NCBI GenBank assembly: GCA_023395395.1
Contig: JAEWZH010000020.1
Coordinates: 1 to 64,000 of the forward strand
DNA: 64,000 nucleotides
Reading direction: 5' to 3'
From: Bacteroidota bacterium
GTDB lineage: Bacteria; Bacteroidota; Bacteroidia; Bacteroidales; Porphyromonadaceae
The notes under the pieces were generated by a model. It searched no databases. It saw only the letters and a program-made list of their open reading frames with translations, and was not told where the DNA came from. The translations under genes were made by a program, and so were the position numbers. Numbering within the stretch: position 1 is the stretch's first letter; every line of letters begins with the position of its first letter. Below are positions 23,572 through 32,729 of this stretch, piece by piece.

Positions 23572-25551
23572 TTATTGAATTAGTCCCGAACGACGCTTGA
23601 GAGCCTCTATTGTGGCTGTCCGCCCTTTGAAATTATGATACAGTACTTCTGGTTCGTCAGCATCCCCACGCTCTAGTATCTCTCTCTTGAAGCGCATCGA
23701 GGTTTCGTGGTCATGCAGACCATGCTTTAGAAACTCCTCAAAGGCATCTGCCTCGAGTAGCTCTGCCCACTTGTAGCCATAATAACCAGCAGCATAGCCA
23801 CCACTAAAGATGTGGGAGAAGGCTGTGCTGACACTGGTCCCTTCGATGTGTGGAAGGAGAGTTACTTTCTGGTATGCCTCTTGTTCGAGCACTTCAATAT
23901 CTTGAGGTAATCTGTCTGGGTCATTGGCATGCCAAAGCATGTCTAGGTAGCCAAAACCGAGCTGACGGATACAAGCATATCCTTCTAGGAAGAGGGTATT
24001 GCGCTTAATCGCATCTAGTAGTTGGTCAGAGATGGGTTCACCAGTCTTATAATGCTTGGCAAATGTGCGGATAAACTCTGGTTGTCTTACCCAATTCTCA
24101 TTGAAGTGCGATGGTAGCTCTACAAAGTCGTGTACCACATTAGTACCGCTGAGTGAGGAGTAAGGTACTTGGGTAAGTAACCCATGAAGTCCGTGTCCAA
24201 ACTCATGGAATAGTGTCGTAACCTCCTCGTGGGTAAGGAGTGATGGTAGGCTTTCGGTAGGAGGCGTAAAGTTCATCACAAGGCTTACTACAGGGCGCAC
24301 ATCACCATAAGCCTCCAAGAAGTTGGTCATCCACGCTCCCGATCGTTTGCCCTTGCGAGGAAAAAAGTCACAGAGTAGAGTCCCAACGTACTTATCATGG
24401 GAAGTAACCTTATAGACCTTCACCTCAGGGCGATAAGGGGTAAACTCCTTTGTCTCCTCTATCCTGAGCTCGTAGAGGTCACCGGCGAGGTCAAACATCG
24501 CCCGTACCACGCAATTAAGCTCGAAGTAAGGTCTGGTCTGCTCCTCGTCATATCGGAGATATTTCTGGCGGTACTTTTCTGCTAGGTAGCTCCAGTCCCA
24601 TGGTTGGTAGTCAGGGAACCCATTGGTCACCTCGGTTATTTCTTTCTGAGCCAGAGGAGCGTATGCCTCTCGAAGTTCATCCAGCATACCGAGCACATTG
24701 GTTGGAAGTTTTGCCATTTTTGTGCTTAGACGATAATCGGCGAAGCTTTTGTAGCCGAGTAACTGAGCTATCTGATAGCGAATGGAAGCAATCTTGTACA
24801 CCAACTCAATATTGCAGGTTCCTTTCCCTCTATCCATTCCGAGCGTAGCACGCCCCATATAGATTTGCTCACGGATAGAGCGGTCGTCACAATATTTGAG
24901 TAGGGCGCTATACGATGGCATACTGAGGTTAAATATCCACCCCTCCTTATTCTGCTCACGGGCAAGCGATTTTGCGGACTCAAGAGCAGAAACTGGCAGG
25001 CGCTTTATACTCTCCTCATCAGTTACCTGTAGCGTAAAAGCATTCTGCTCTTTCAGTATATTCTGGCCAAAGGTCAGGGTCGCCATACTGAGTTCTTTAC
25101 GGAGTCTCTTGAGCTCTTCGCGAATCCTCTCAGGTAGGTAAGCACCACCTCTTTGATAGCTTTCATAGGTGCGAAATGTGAGTCGCTGATCTATCTCAGA
25201 TAGTGCGTCTTTTTGCTCCTCATACACTACCCTTACTCTTTCAGCAAGCGTGCTATCCATTCCTACTTCATTGTTGATGTCACTCAGAAGAGGTGTGAGC
25301 TCTTGTGAGAGCTCCATCATCCTATCATCGGCATCACAGCTGAGTAGATTGAAGAATACCGAAGAAGCCAAATCAAGACCTTTGCCTGCCTCTTCGAGAG
25401 CCAAAATAGTATTCTTAAATGTCGGTGTCTCTTGACACTCTTTAATCTCTCTAATCTCCGACCTATACCACTCTGCCTCTTCCCGTACATGTGTAGCGAG
25501 TAAGTCCGGGTCACGATTGGTAAAGCTGGGAAATAATATCTTATCTTCCAT
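23572..25551 (-). CDS. M3 family zinc metallopeptidase (Dcp/oligopeptidase A-like)
   Basis: The 659-residue peptidase has the zinc-binding HEFGHGLHGLL motif in the C-terminal half (around residue 445), with a downstream glutamate region (HDFVELPSHFNENW) and a YGYKWAELLEADAFEEF segment typical of thimet-like enzymes. There is no signal peptide, so it is cytoplasmic and probably trims oligopeptides to dipeptides. Such activity fits an amino-acid-fermenting anaerobe. It heads a tight minus-strand block with the acyltransferase and fabK; a terminator hairpin separates it from rpiB. Confidence 0.9.
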   Translation of the reverse strand: MEDKILFPSFTNRDPDLLATHVREEAEWYRSEIREIKECQETPTFKNTILALEEAGKGLDLASSVFFNLLSCDADDRMMELSQELTPLLSDINNEVGMDSTLAERVRVVYEEQKDALSEIDQRLTFRTYESYQRGGAYLPERIREELKRLRKELSMATLTFGQNILKEQNAFTLQVTDEESIKRLPVSALESAKSLAREQNKEGWIFNLSMPSYSALLKYCDDRSIREQIYMGRATLGMDRGKGTCNIELVYKIASIRYQIAQLLGYKSFADYRLSTKMAKLPTNVLGMLDELREAYAPLAQKEITEVTNGFPDYQPWDWSYLAEKYRQKYLRYDEEQTRPYFELNCVVRAMFDLAGDLYELRIEETKEFTPYRPEVKVYKVTSHDKYVGTLLCDFFPRKGKRSGAWMTNFLEAYGDVRPVVSLVMNFTPPTESLPSLLTHEEVTTLFHEFGHGLHGLLTQVPYSSLSGTNVVHDFVELPSHFNENWVRQPEFIRTFAKHYKTGEPISDQLLDAIKRNTLFLEGYACIRQLGFGYLDMLWHANDPDRLPQDIEVLEQEAYQKVTLLPHIEGTSVSTAFSHIFSGGYAAGYYGYKWAELLEADAFEEFLKHGLHDHETSMRFKREILERGDADEPEVLYHNFKGRTATIEALKRRSGLIQ

Positions 25552-25566
25552 CCTATGTCAAACAAA

Positions 25567-25595
25567 TGTGGAGCCACAACCATTGTGGCTCCACA
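25567..25595 (-). terminator. Terminator after rpiB
   Basis: TGTGGAGCCACAA (25567-25579) pairs perfectly with 25583-25595. On the minus strand it is followed by TTTGTTT, immediately after the rpiB stop. Confidence 0.8.
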
Positions 25596-25600
25596 ATACT

Positions 25601-26050
25601 TTAGTCTTGAAGCGGTATCTTAGCCACTCGGTCTGTGTGCCTACCACCTTCAAACTCGGTGGAGAAAAACTCCTTCACAATCGCTTTCGCCTCTTCTTCA
25701 CTGACAAAACGCCCCGGAATGCTCAGTACATTAGCATCGTTATGCTGCCGTGTGAGATGCGCTTGTTCTGTATTCCATGATAGTCCTGCACGCACATGAG
25801 CGTGCTTATTCAGAGCCATAGAGATACCGTTGCCTGAACCGCAAACAGCTACACCCCATTGTACTTCGCCTTTGTCGATAGCATTCCCCAGCTTGTGTGC
25901 AAAATCGGGATAGTCTACACGTTCATTTATCAGCGTGCCATAGTCAATGACCATAACATCGGGAAAAATTTGGTGTAGATACCTTTGTACCACCTCTTTG
26001 ATTTCGTAGCCGGCATGGTCGCTAGCCAGTCCTATACTTTTGATTTCCAT
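25601..26050 (-). CDS. rpiB: Ribose-5-phosphate isomerase B
   Basis: RpiB interconverts ribose 5-phosphate and ribulose 5-phosphate. The 149-residue protein has the RpiB/LacAB signatures IGLASDHAGYEIKE, DYGT, DYPDFAHKLGNAI and the catalytic-cysteine segment GVAVCGSGNGISMALNKHAHVRAGL. It starts 1 nt after tkt stops, so the two pentose phosphate genes are co-transcribed and coupled. rpe, the third non-oxidative gene, is elsewhere at 7653. Confidence 0.96.
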   Translation of the reverse strand: MEIKSIGLASDHAGYEIKEVVQRYLHQIFPDVMVIDYGTLINERVDYPDFAHKLGNAIDKGEVQWGVAVCGSGNGISMALNKHAHVRAGLSWNTEQAHLTRQHNDANVLSIPGRFVSEEEAKAIVKEFFSTEFEGGRHTDRVAKIPLQD

Positions 26051-26051
26051 A

Positions 26052-28085
26052 TTACTTATTGAGTAGTTGCTTCACCTGATTCTTGACATTCTCAGGAGTA
26101 AATCCTAGCTTCTCATCCAGTACCTTATAAGGAGCCGAGAAGCCGAAGCTCTCAAGTCCCCATATCTTTCCAGTCCCATGCGGAATCAATCCCTCAAGAT
26201 TGACAGGAAGACCGGCCGTAAGACCGAAGCGAGGTAATCCATCAGGGAGTACTTCTGCTTGGTAAGTTTCTGTTTGTTGCCTAAAGATGGCTTCACTTGT
26301 GATAGAAGCGATATTACACTTGATGCCTTCCTCTTCAAGAAGTTTGGCACCAGCGACGAGCGTAGAGACTTCCGAACCAGTAGCCACTAGTATCGCATCA
26401 GGAGCATTTACCTTTTGGACGAGGTAACCACCCTGTTTTACTCGGAGGCTTTGGATGTAGTCATTGCCGGGCAAATCATCTACGTTTTGGCGAGAAAGGA
26501 TAAGCACCGTAGGGGTAGACTTATTCTCCATAGCCATCTGCCAGCTCACCGTAGTCTCGTAGACATCTGCAGGGCGAAGTACCATGGTTGAAGGGTTACC
26601 ACTATGATTCTTTAGTTTCTCCATCAGCCTAATCTGCGCCTCCTGCTCTACAGGCTCGTGGGTAGGACCGTCCTCCCCTACACGGAAAGCATCATGAGTC
26701 CATACAAATCGTACCGGTACCTCCATCAGTGCAGCGATGCGTACAGCAGGCTTCATGTAATCAGAGAATACAAAGAAGGTGCCACAAGCGGTATGAAAAC
26801 CTCCGTGTAGAGCAATACCGATACATACTGCAGCCATAGTGAGTTCTGAAACTCCCGGCTGTAGGAATGCCCCAGTAAAGTCATCCTTGGTAATCATCTT
26901 GGTTTCCTTGAGGAAACCATCTGTTTTGTCTGAATTGGATAGGTCAGCACTGGCCACAATCATATTGGGGATATTCTTGGCGAGGAACCCAAGAGCTTTG
27001 GCGCTCGCATTTCGTGTGGCATCGTTGGGCTTCTGTTCTACGCTTTTCCAGTCTAGAAGACTGGTATCTAGGCTGATCCAGCGCTCCAATTCTCGGGCAT
27101 CATCTGCGTGGCTCTTGCTCCACTCTGCAAAGAGTGTCTGCCACTTTGCCACTTCCCTTCTAATCTCTTCCTTACGGGCACGGTATAGAGCCTGTACCTC
27201 GTCAAAGATAACAAATGGCTCTTCAGGGTTGCCTCCAAGGCTTTTGATGGTCTCTGCTACACCGCCTCCAGCCGCAGAAAGCGGTTGCCCATGTGTCTTC
27301 ACTAGACCCTCGAAACACTCATTCTCAGGCGAAAGCATTCCCTTGCCCATAATAGTACGACCGATGATGAGTGTTGGCTTGCCTTTCACCGCGATAGCTT
27401 GGTCTAGTGCTTTACGGATCTGGTCATGGTTGTTACCATCAATCTCTATCACCTCCCAATTCCATGCACGGTACTTCATGGCTACATCCTCTGTCATCAC
27501 CTCTGATACCTTGGTAGAGAGCTGTACATCATTGGCATCGTAAAACATAATCAGATTGTCTAGCCCCAAATGCCCTGCGATACGTCCTGCTCCCTGTGAT
27601 ACCTCTTCTTGCACCCCTCCGTCTGAGATAAATGCAAAGATACGTTGTCTCATCAACTCTTCACCAAATCGAGCAGCTATTTTCTTTGCCGCAATGGCAG
27701 CACCTACCGCCATGGTATGCCCTAGGCCGAGAGGACCGGAAGTATTCTCGATACCACGCACTACGTCTAGCTCGGGATGACCTGGTGTAGGGCTCCCCCA
27801 TTGGCGGAAGTTCATCAGCTCCTCCATTGTATATCTCTCCGTCATCGCCAATACCCCATAGAGCATTGGGCTCATGTGTCCTGGGTCTAGGAAAAAGCGA
27901 TCCCTGGCAATCCACTCAGGTCGCTCAGGATCGTAGACCATATACTCGGAGAAGAGGATATGGGCGAAGTCTGCACCTCCCATCGCACCTCCTGGGTGTC
28001 CCGACTTAGCACGTTCTACCATAGAGAGTGATAAAATCCTCAGATTGTCAGCCGCTTTGAGGCTCAGCGTATTTTCAGTAGCCAT
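26052..28085 (-). CDS. tkt: Transketolase
   Basis: Transketolase transfers two-carbon units between sugar phosphates using thiamine diphosphate. The 677-residue protein has the N-terminal KSGHPGGAMGGADF, GPLGLGHTMAVGAAIAAK, and the ThDP motif from FISDGGVQEEVSQGAGRIAGHLGLDNLIMFYDAND. The pyrimidine domain follows with TDGFLKETK, WTHDAFRVGEDGPTHEPVEQ, and the C-terminal domain ILVATGSEVS. The length is normal. It forms a two-gene unit with rpiB. Between its start and the carAB end lie about 270 nt with a long palindrome. Confidence 0.95.
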   Translation of the reverse strand: MATENTLSLKAADNLRILSLSMVERAKSGHPGGAMGGADFAHILFSEYMVYDPERPEWIARDRFFLDPGHMSPMLYGVLAMTERYTMEELMNFRQWGSPTPGHPELDVVRGIENTSGPLGLGHTMAVGAAIAAKKIAARFGEELMRQRIFAFISDGGVQEEVSQGAGRIAGHLGLDNLIMFYDANDVQLSTKVSEVMTEDVAMKYRAWNWEVIEIDGNNHDQIRKALDQAIAVKGKPTLIIGRTIMGKGMLSPENECFEGLVKTHGQPLSAAGGGVAETIKSLGGNPEEPFVIFDEVQALYRARKEEIRREVAKWQTLFAEWSKSHADDARELERWISLDTSLLDWKSVEQKPNDATRNASAKALGFLAKNIPNMIVASADLSNSDKTDGFLKETKMITKDDFTGAFLQPGVSELTMAAVCIGIALHGGFHTACGTFFVFSDYMKPAVRIAALMEVPVRFVWTHDAFRVGEDGPTHEPVEQEAQIRLMEKLKNHSGNPSTMVLRPADVYETTVSWQMAMENKSTPTVLILSRQNVDDLPGNDYIQSLRVKQGGYLVQKVNAPDAILVATGSEVSTLVAGAKLLEEEGIKCNIASITSEAIFRQQTETYQAEVLPDGLPRFGLTAGLPVNLEGLIPHGTGKIWGLESFGFSAPYKVLDEKLGFTPENVKNQVKQLLNK

Positions 28086-28251
28086 AGTAAGAAATAACTG
28101 TTATATGATTATGTGTGATTACTCTGTAATCCAGCTCCTCCCCATACTTTCTACAAATTTACTCATTTTTCCCTAGAATATTGGGCTTGATGCGTAATAC
28201 ACCACGAAAGTTGATTAATCTATAAATAGAGAAATGAGGTAGAGCAGCAAA

Positions 28252-28337
28252 ATCTCCGATATAGAAGAGGTCTCTCTCCTCTATAGAGCCACCGTGACGG
28301 CTCTATAGAGGAGAGAGACCTCTTCTATATCGGAGAT
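28252..28337. repeat. Long perfect palindrome, copy 2
   Basis: Two perfectly inverted 39-bp arms (28252-28290 and 28299-28337) surround the 8-nt loop ACCGTGAC. The arms contain CTCTATAGAG and share long stretches with the palindrome at 20798 (CGATATAGAAGA, CTCTCTCC, GGAGAT). It begins 21 nt after the carAB stop and, read on the minus strand, is followed by TTTTG, so it may serve as a terminator of carAB. Apart from it, the 28086-28358 gap contains only AT-rich sequence upstream of tkt. Confidence 0.95.
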
Positions 28338-28358
28338 AAACCCAAGAGCGCGACTATA

Positions 28359-31300
28359 TTAATTGTCGATAAAATCGCTCCATGGGGTGATGGATATCTT
28401 CTCTTCCGGAATGTGGCAGAAAGCATGGATATAGGCACTCGCTAAGCGGGCATTGGTGAGTAGAGGAATATTGAGGTCTACGGCAGCCCGACGTAGCTTG
28501 TAGCCATTGGTGAGTTCTCCAGGGGTGAGATTTTTATTGATATTCACTACTAAATCCACCTCTTTCTTGTGCAGAAGGTCGAGTGCCTGTGGTTGTCCCT
28601 CCTCGCTTGGCCAGTAGCAAATAGAGCTCTCGATTCCGTTTTCGGCTAAGAATCTGTGGGTCCCCTCAGTAGCGTAGATGGTGTAACCTTTCTCACAAAG
28701 AAGCTTGGCACTATCAAGGAGTGCCACCTTTTGCTTCAATCCGCCATTGCTCATCAGTACTGCTTTCTTAGGAATTCTATGCCCAACAGACAGCATGGCT
28801 TGGAGTATTGCTTCATCCGAAGAGCGAGCAATACAACCCACTTCTCCGGTGGAGGTCATGTCTACACCAAGTACGGGGTCGGCTTTTTGGAGTCGAGAGA
28901 AGGAGAATTGGGATGCTTTGATACCTACATGGTCGAGGTCGAAAGCATTCTTTTGAGGTGCTTCGTACGCCTTCCCCAGCATAATCTTGGTGGCGAGGTC
29001 AATCATATTGTAATTGGAGATCTTGCTCACGAATGGAAAACTACGAGAAGCGCGGAGATTACACTCAATCACCTTGATCTCATTTTCTCTGGCGAGGAAT
29101 TGGATGTTGAATGGACCTGAGATGTGTAGCTCCTTAGCGATGGCACGAGAGATACGCTTGATACGACGAATGGTCTCGATGTAGAGCTTCTGAGCTGGGA
29201 ATTGGATGGTAGCATCTCCTGAATGGACACCTGCATATTCGATGTGTTCGCTGATAGCATAAGCCACCAGTTCGCCCTTGTCTGCGACAGCATCGATTTC
29301 TATCTCCTTAGCGTTCTGTAAGAAACTAGAGACTACCACTGGGTGTTTTTTCGATACATTTGCTGCAAGCTTTAGGAAACGCTCCAGCTCCTCACTATTG
29401 GAGCAGACATTCATAGCTGCTCCGCTTAGTACATAGGATGGTCGTACCAATACAGGATAGCCGACCTCTTGGACGAAATCTTCTACATCCTCTAGAGTCG
29501 TGAGCTCTTTCCATGCCGGTTGGTCAATCCCGAGACGGTCTAGCATGGCAGAGAACTTGTGGCGATCCTCTGCATTGTCGATATACCTAGCCTGAGTGCC
29601 GAGGATTGGAGCCTTGATAGCATCGAGCTTCATAGCGAGGTTATTGGGTATTTGCCCGCCAGTAGAGAGGATGGTACCCATAGGTCGCTCGAGGTCGAGG
29701 ATGTCTTGCACACGTTCAAAGGAGAGCTCGTCGAAGTAAAGCCTGTCAGATAGATCGTAGTCGGTACTTACGGTTTCAGGATTGTAATTAATCATGATAG
29801 AGCGTAGACCCTCCTCTCGGATGGTATTCAGGGCTGATACACCACACCAGTCAAACTCTACCGAGCTACCGATACGGTAGGCACCCGATCCAAGGACGAC
29901 TACACTTTGGGAATTGTCAGTAAAAGCTACATCATGCTGATGTCCATCGTAGGTAACGTAGAGATAATTGGTGTGCGCAGGGTACTCTCCTGCTAAGGTA
30001 TCAATCTGGCGGACTACCGGGGTCACGCCAAGAGACTTACGATGGTCGCGCACTTTGGCTTGGAAAGCTTCGATGTCTGACACCTCGGTGCCATATAGGG
30101 CACGAGCAATCTGGAAGTCGGAAAACCCTTGCACCTTCGCTCTTCGTAGCAGAGGAGTAGGTACCTGGCTGACTTCCTCTAGTGCTTCCAATTCCTCGGC
30201 TGTATCCATGATATTACGAAGCTTATGGAGAAAGAAGAGATCAATCTTGGTGAGATCGTGGATTTGCTCTACGGTATATCCGAGTCGGAAGGCTTTACTG
30301 ATGACAAAGATACGGGTATCAGTTGGCTGGCTGAGTGCCTTAGGGACGTCAGGGATAACGAGTTCTTTATTCTCCACAAATCCATGCATGCCTTGACCAA
30401 TCATACGAAGCCCTTTTTGGATTACCTCCTCAATGGTTCGTCCGATAGACATAATCTCCCCGACTGACTTCATGCTACTGCCAATCTCCCGAGATACACC
30501 GTGAAACTTACTGAGATCCCAGCGAGGAATCTTGCAGACAACGTAGTCGAGCGCTGGTTCAAAAAATGCAGAGGTGGTCTCGGTGACTGCATTTTTGAGT
30601 TCAAACAGACCATAGCCCATACCAATCTTGGCAGCGACAAAAGCAAGCGGATAGCCAGTGGCTTTAGAGGCAAGAGCTGAAGAACGGCTGAGACGAGCAT
30701 TGACCTCAATAACTCTATAGTCCTCGCTATAAGGATCTAGTGCGTACTGTACGTTGCACTCACCTACTATGCCGATGTGGCGGACAATCTTAATAGCAAT
30801 GGAACGGAGCTTTTGGTGCTCTGAATTGGTTAATGTTTGTGATGGAGCTAATACGATACTCTCGCCGGTATGGATGCCGAGAGGATCAAAGTTCTCCATA
30901 TTACATACGGTGATGCAATTGTCGTACCTATCTCTAACGACTTCGTACTCAATCTCTTTCCATCCTCTTAGACTCTTCTCTACGAGTACCTGAGGAGAGA
31001 AAGCAAAGGCTTTTTCACACAGAGCATTTAGCTCTTCTTCATTGTCACAGAAACCGCTCCCTAGGCCTCCCAGAGCGTAGGCTGCTCGTACGATAATTGG
31101 ATAACCTAGCTTCTTGGCAGCGCAGCGCGCCTCTTCGATGGTCTCTACTGCTTCGCTTTGGATAGTCTTGACCTCTATCTGATTGAGCTTCTCTACAAAA
31201 AGCTCGCGATCCTCCGTATCCATAATGGCTTGGACAGGTGTACCTAGAACTTCTACGCCATACTTCTGGAGAATCCCCTTTTGGTACAGTGCTACACCAC

Positions 31301-32729
31301 AATTGAGAGCGGTTTGCCCCCCAAAGGCGAGTAGGATACCATCAGGACGCTCCTTTTCAATGACTTTCTCGAGGAAGTAAGGAGTGACTGGGAGAAAATA
31401 AACTACGTCGGCGACTCCCTTGGAGGTCTGTACCGTAGCAATATTGGGATTAACGAGCACAGTGTGGATGCCTTCCTCTCGAAGCGCCTTGAGTGCTTGT
31501 GAGCCCGAGTAGTCAAACTCCCCTGCCTCACCAATCTTGAGCGCACCAGAGCCTAGGACTAATACCTTGTTGTACTTCTTGCGGCTATTGGTAGGTTGAT
31601 CGGTGTGGATCTGAACGGGTACTCCCTCCTTAATCAGGCGAGCGAAGTCGTCAAAAATAAACTCTGTGTCGAGTGGTCCACCGTTGGCTTCGGGGTGAAA
31701 CTGAGTGGAAAAATACCTGCCACTCTCATGAATGAGTCCTTCGTTGGAACCATCATTGAGGTTGCGAAAGTAGGGGAACCACCCTTTGGGGAGATGAGAA
31801 TCGTCTACGGCAAAGCCGTGATTTTGACTCGTGATGTAGCAGTTGTTCGTGCCAATCATCTGCACTGGTTGATTGGTGGCACGGTGCCCAAAAGGCATTT
31901 TCTTTACCTTGGCACCAATGGCGAGGGCGATAATCTGATTCCCCATACAGATACCTGCCACGGGCTTCTTTCCCTCTTCGATCACTTTGCGTACGTTAGT
32001 TATGAGAGGGGTGCAGAGATTGGGATTACCAGGTCCGTTGCTGATGAATAACCCATCATACGCTATGGAGGTGAAATCGTAGTCCCAAGGCACGAGTGTA
32101 ACATCAATACCACGATCAAGGAGTAGTCGGATGATATTTTCTTTGACACCACAATCTACGAGCACTGCGTGCTTGTTTCCATTACTTTTGAAATGCTTGA
32201 CCTCTTTGGTGGATACTTGGGCTACGAGATTGACTTCGTCAGTACTGACGAAGTCGATATCTTCATCTCCCTCAATGAGCACTTTCCCTAGGAGTGGCCC
32301 TTCATTGCGCAGTTTTTTGGTCAGCTCACGAGTATCGATACCTAGGAGACCCACTACTCCGTGGCGTCTTAGAGTCTCTTCTAGGCTTTCAACAGCATTC
32401 CAATGGCTATACTTATCGGTGTAGTCGTGCATGATAAGTGCCACGGGGTGGATGGTGTCACTTTCCCAAAACTTTGTGAGCCCTGTGGCAGGATCTTTTT
32501 CCTCGGATGGGAAACCATAATTTCCGACAATGGGGTAGGTCTCGACGAGTATCTGCCCTGCGTAAGAGGGGTCTGTAAGGCTTTCGGTGTAGCCCGTCAT
32601 CGCAGTATTAAATACTACCTCTCCGCTCACCTGTACATTTGCACCAATTATCTCTCCTGTGTAGCGTGTACCATCGTTCAGGACGAGTATGCCCTTCTTT
32701 TTCATAGTGTCTGTGTCTGTATAAGTCAT
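28359..32729 (-). CDS. carAB: Fused carbamoyl-phosphate synthase, small plus large subunits
   Basis: The enzyme makes carbamoyl phosphate from glutamine, bicarbonate and ATP for pyrimidines and arginine. A single 1456-residue frame joins the glutaminase (residues 1 to about 375) to the synthetase (about 385-1456). The first part has YTESLTDPSYAGQILVETYPIVGNYG, the catalytic-cysteine motif GICMGNQ and the His-Glu motif FHPEANGGP. After a short linker, KVLVLGSGALKIGEAGEFDYSG begins CarB, followed by both ATP-grasp halves (the second near VVVLGSGAYRIGSSVEFDWC) and the C-terminal allosteric domain. The linker is QIHTDQPTNSRKKYN. Its ATG overlaps the stop of the upstream amidotransferase. An alternative start at 32705 would remove 8 residues. 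Confidence 0.92.
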   Translation of the reverse strand: MTYTDTDTMKKKGILVLNDGTRYTGEIIGANVQVSGEVVFNTAMTGYTESLTDPSYAGQILVETYPIVGNYGFPSEEKDPATGLTKFWESDTIHPVALIMHDYTDKYSHWNAVESLEETLRRHGVVGLLGIDTRELTKKLRNEGPLLGKVLIEGDEDIDFVSTDEVNLVAQVSTKEVKHFKSNGNKHAVLVDCGVKENIIRLLLDRGIDVTLVPWDYDFTSIAYDGLFISNGPGNPNLCTPLITNVRKVIEEGKKPVAGICMGNQIIALAIGAKVKKMPFGHRATNQPVQMIGTNNCYITSQNHGFAVDDSHLPKGWFPYFRNLNDGSNEGLIHESGRYFSTQFHPEANGGPLDTEFIFDDFARLIKEGVPVQIHTDQPTNSRKKYNKVLVLGSGALKIGEAGEFDYSGSQALKALREEGIHTVLVNPNIATVQTSKGVADVVYFLPVTPYFLEKVIEKERPDGILLAFGGQTALNCGVALYQKGILQKYGVEVLGTPVQAIMDTEDRELFVEKLNQIEVKTIQSEAVETIEEARCAAKKLGYPIIVRAAYALGGLGSGFCDNEEELNALCEKAFAFSPQVLVEKSLRGWKEIEYEVVRDRYDNCITVCNMENFDPLGIHTGESIVLAPSQTLTNSEHQKLRSIAIKIVRHIGIVGECNVQYALDPYSEDYRVIEVNARLSRSSALASKATGYPLAFVAAKIGMGYGLFELKNAVTETTSAFFEPALDYVVCKIPRWDLSKFHGVSREIGSSMKSVGEIMSIGRTIEEVIQKGLRMIGQGMHGFVENKELVIPDVPKALSQPTDTRIFVISKAFRLGYTVEQIHDLTKIDLFFLHKLRNIMDTAEELEALEEVSQVPTPLLRRAKVQGFSDFQIARALYGTEVSDIEAFQAKVRDHRKSLGVTPVVRQIDTLAGEYPAHTNYLYVTYDGHQHDVAFTDNSQSVVVLGSGAYRIGSSVEFDWCGVSALNTIREEGLRSIMINYNPETVSTDYDLSDRLYFDELSFERVQDILDLERPMGTILSTGGQIPNNLAMKLDAIKAPILGTQARYIDNAEDRHKFSAMLDRLGIDQPAWKELTTLEDVEDFVQEVGYPVLVRPSYVLSGAAMNVCSNSEELERFLKLAANVSKKHPVVVSSFLQNAKEIEIDAVADKGELVAYAISEHIEYAGVHSGDATIQFPAQKLYIETIRRIKRISRAIAKELHISGPFNIQFLARENEIKVIECNLRASRSFPFVSKISNYNMIDLATKIMLGKAYEAPQKNAFDLDHVGIKASQFSFSRLQKADPVLGVDMTSTGEVGCIARSSDEAILQAMLSVGHRIPKKAVLMSNGGLKQKVALLDSAKLLCEKGYTIYATEGTHRFLAENGIESSICYWPSEEGQPQALDLLHKKEVDLVVNINKNLTPGELTNGYKLRRAAVDLNIPLLTNARLASAYIHAFCHIPEEKISITPWSDFIDN

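Noticed and set aside
26839..27543. 234-codon plus-strand frame opposite tkt
   Set aside because: Serine-rich antisense shadow of the transketolase frame with no homology.
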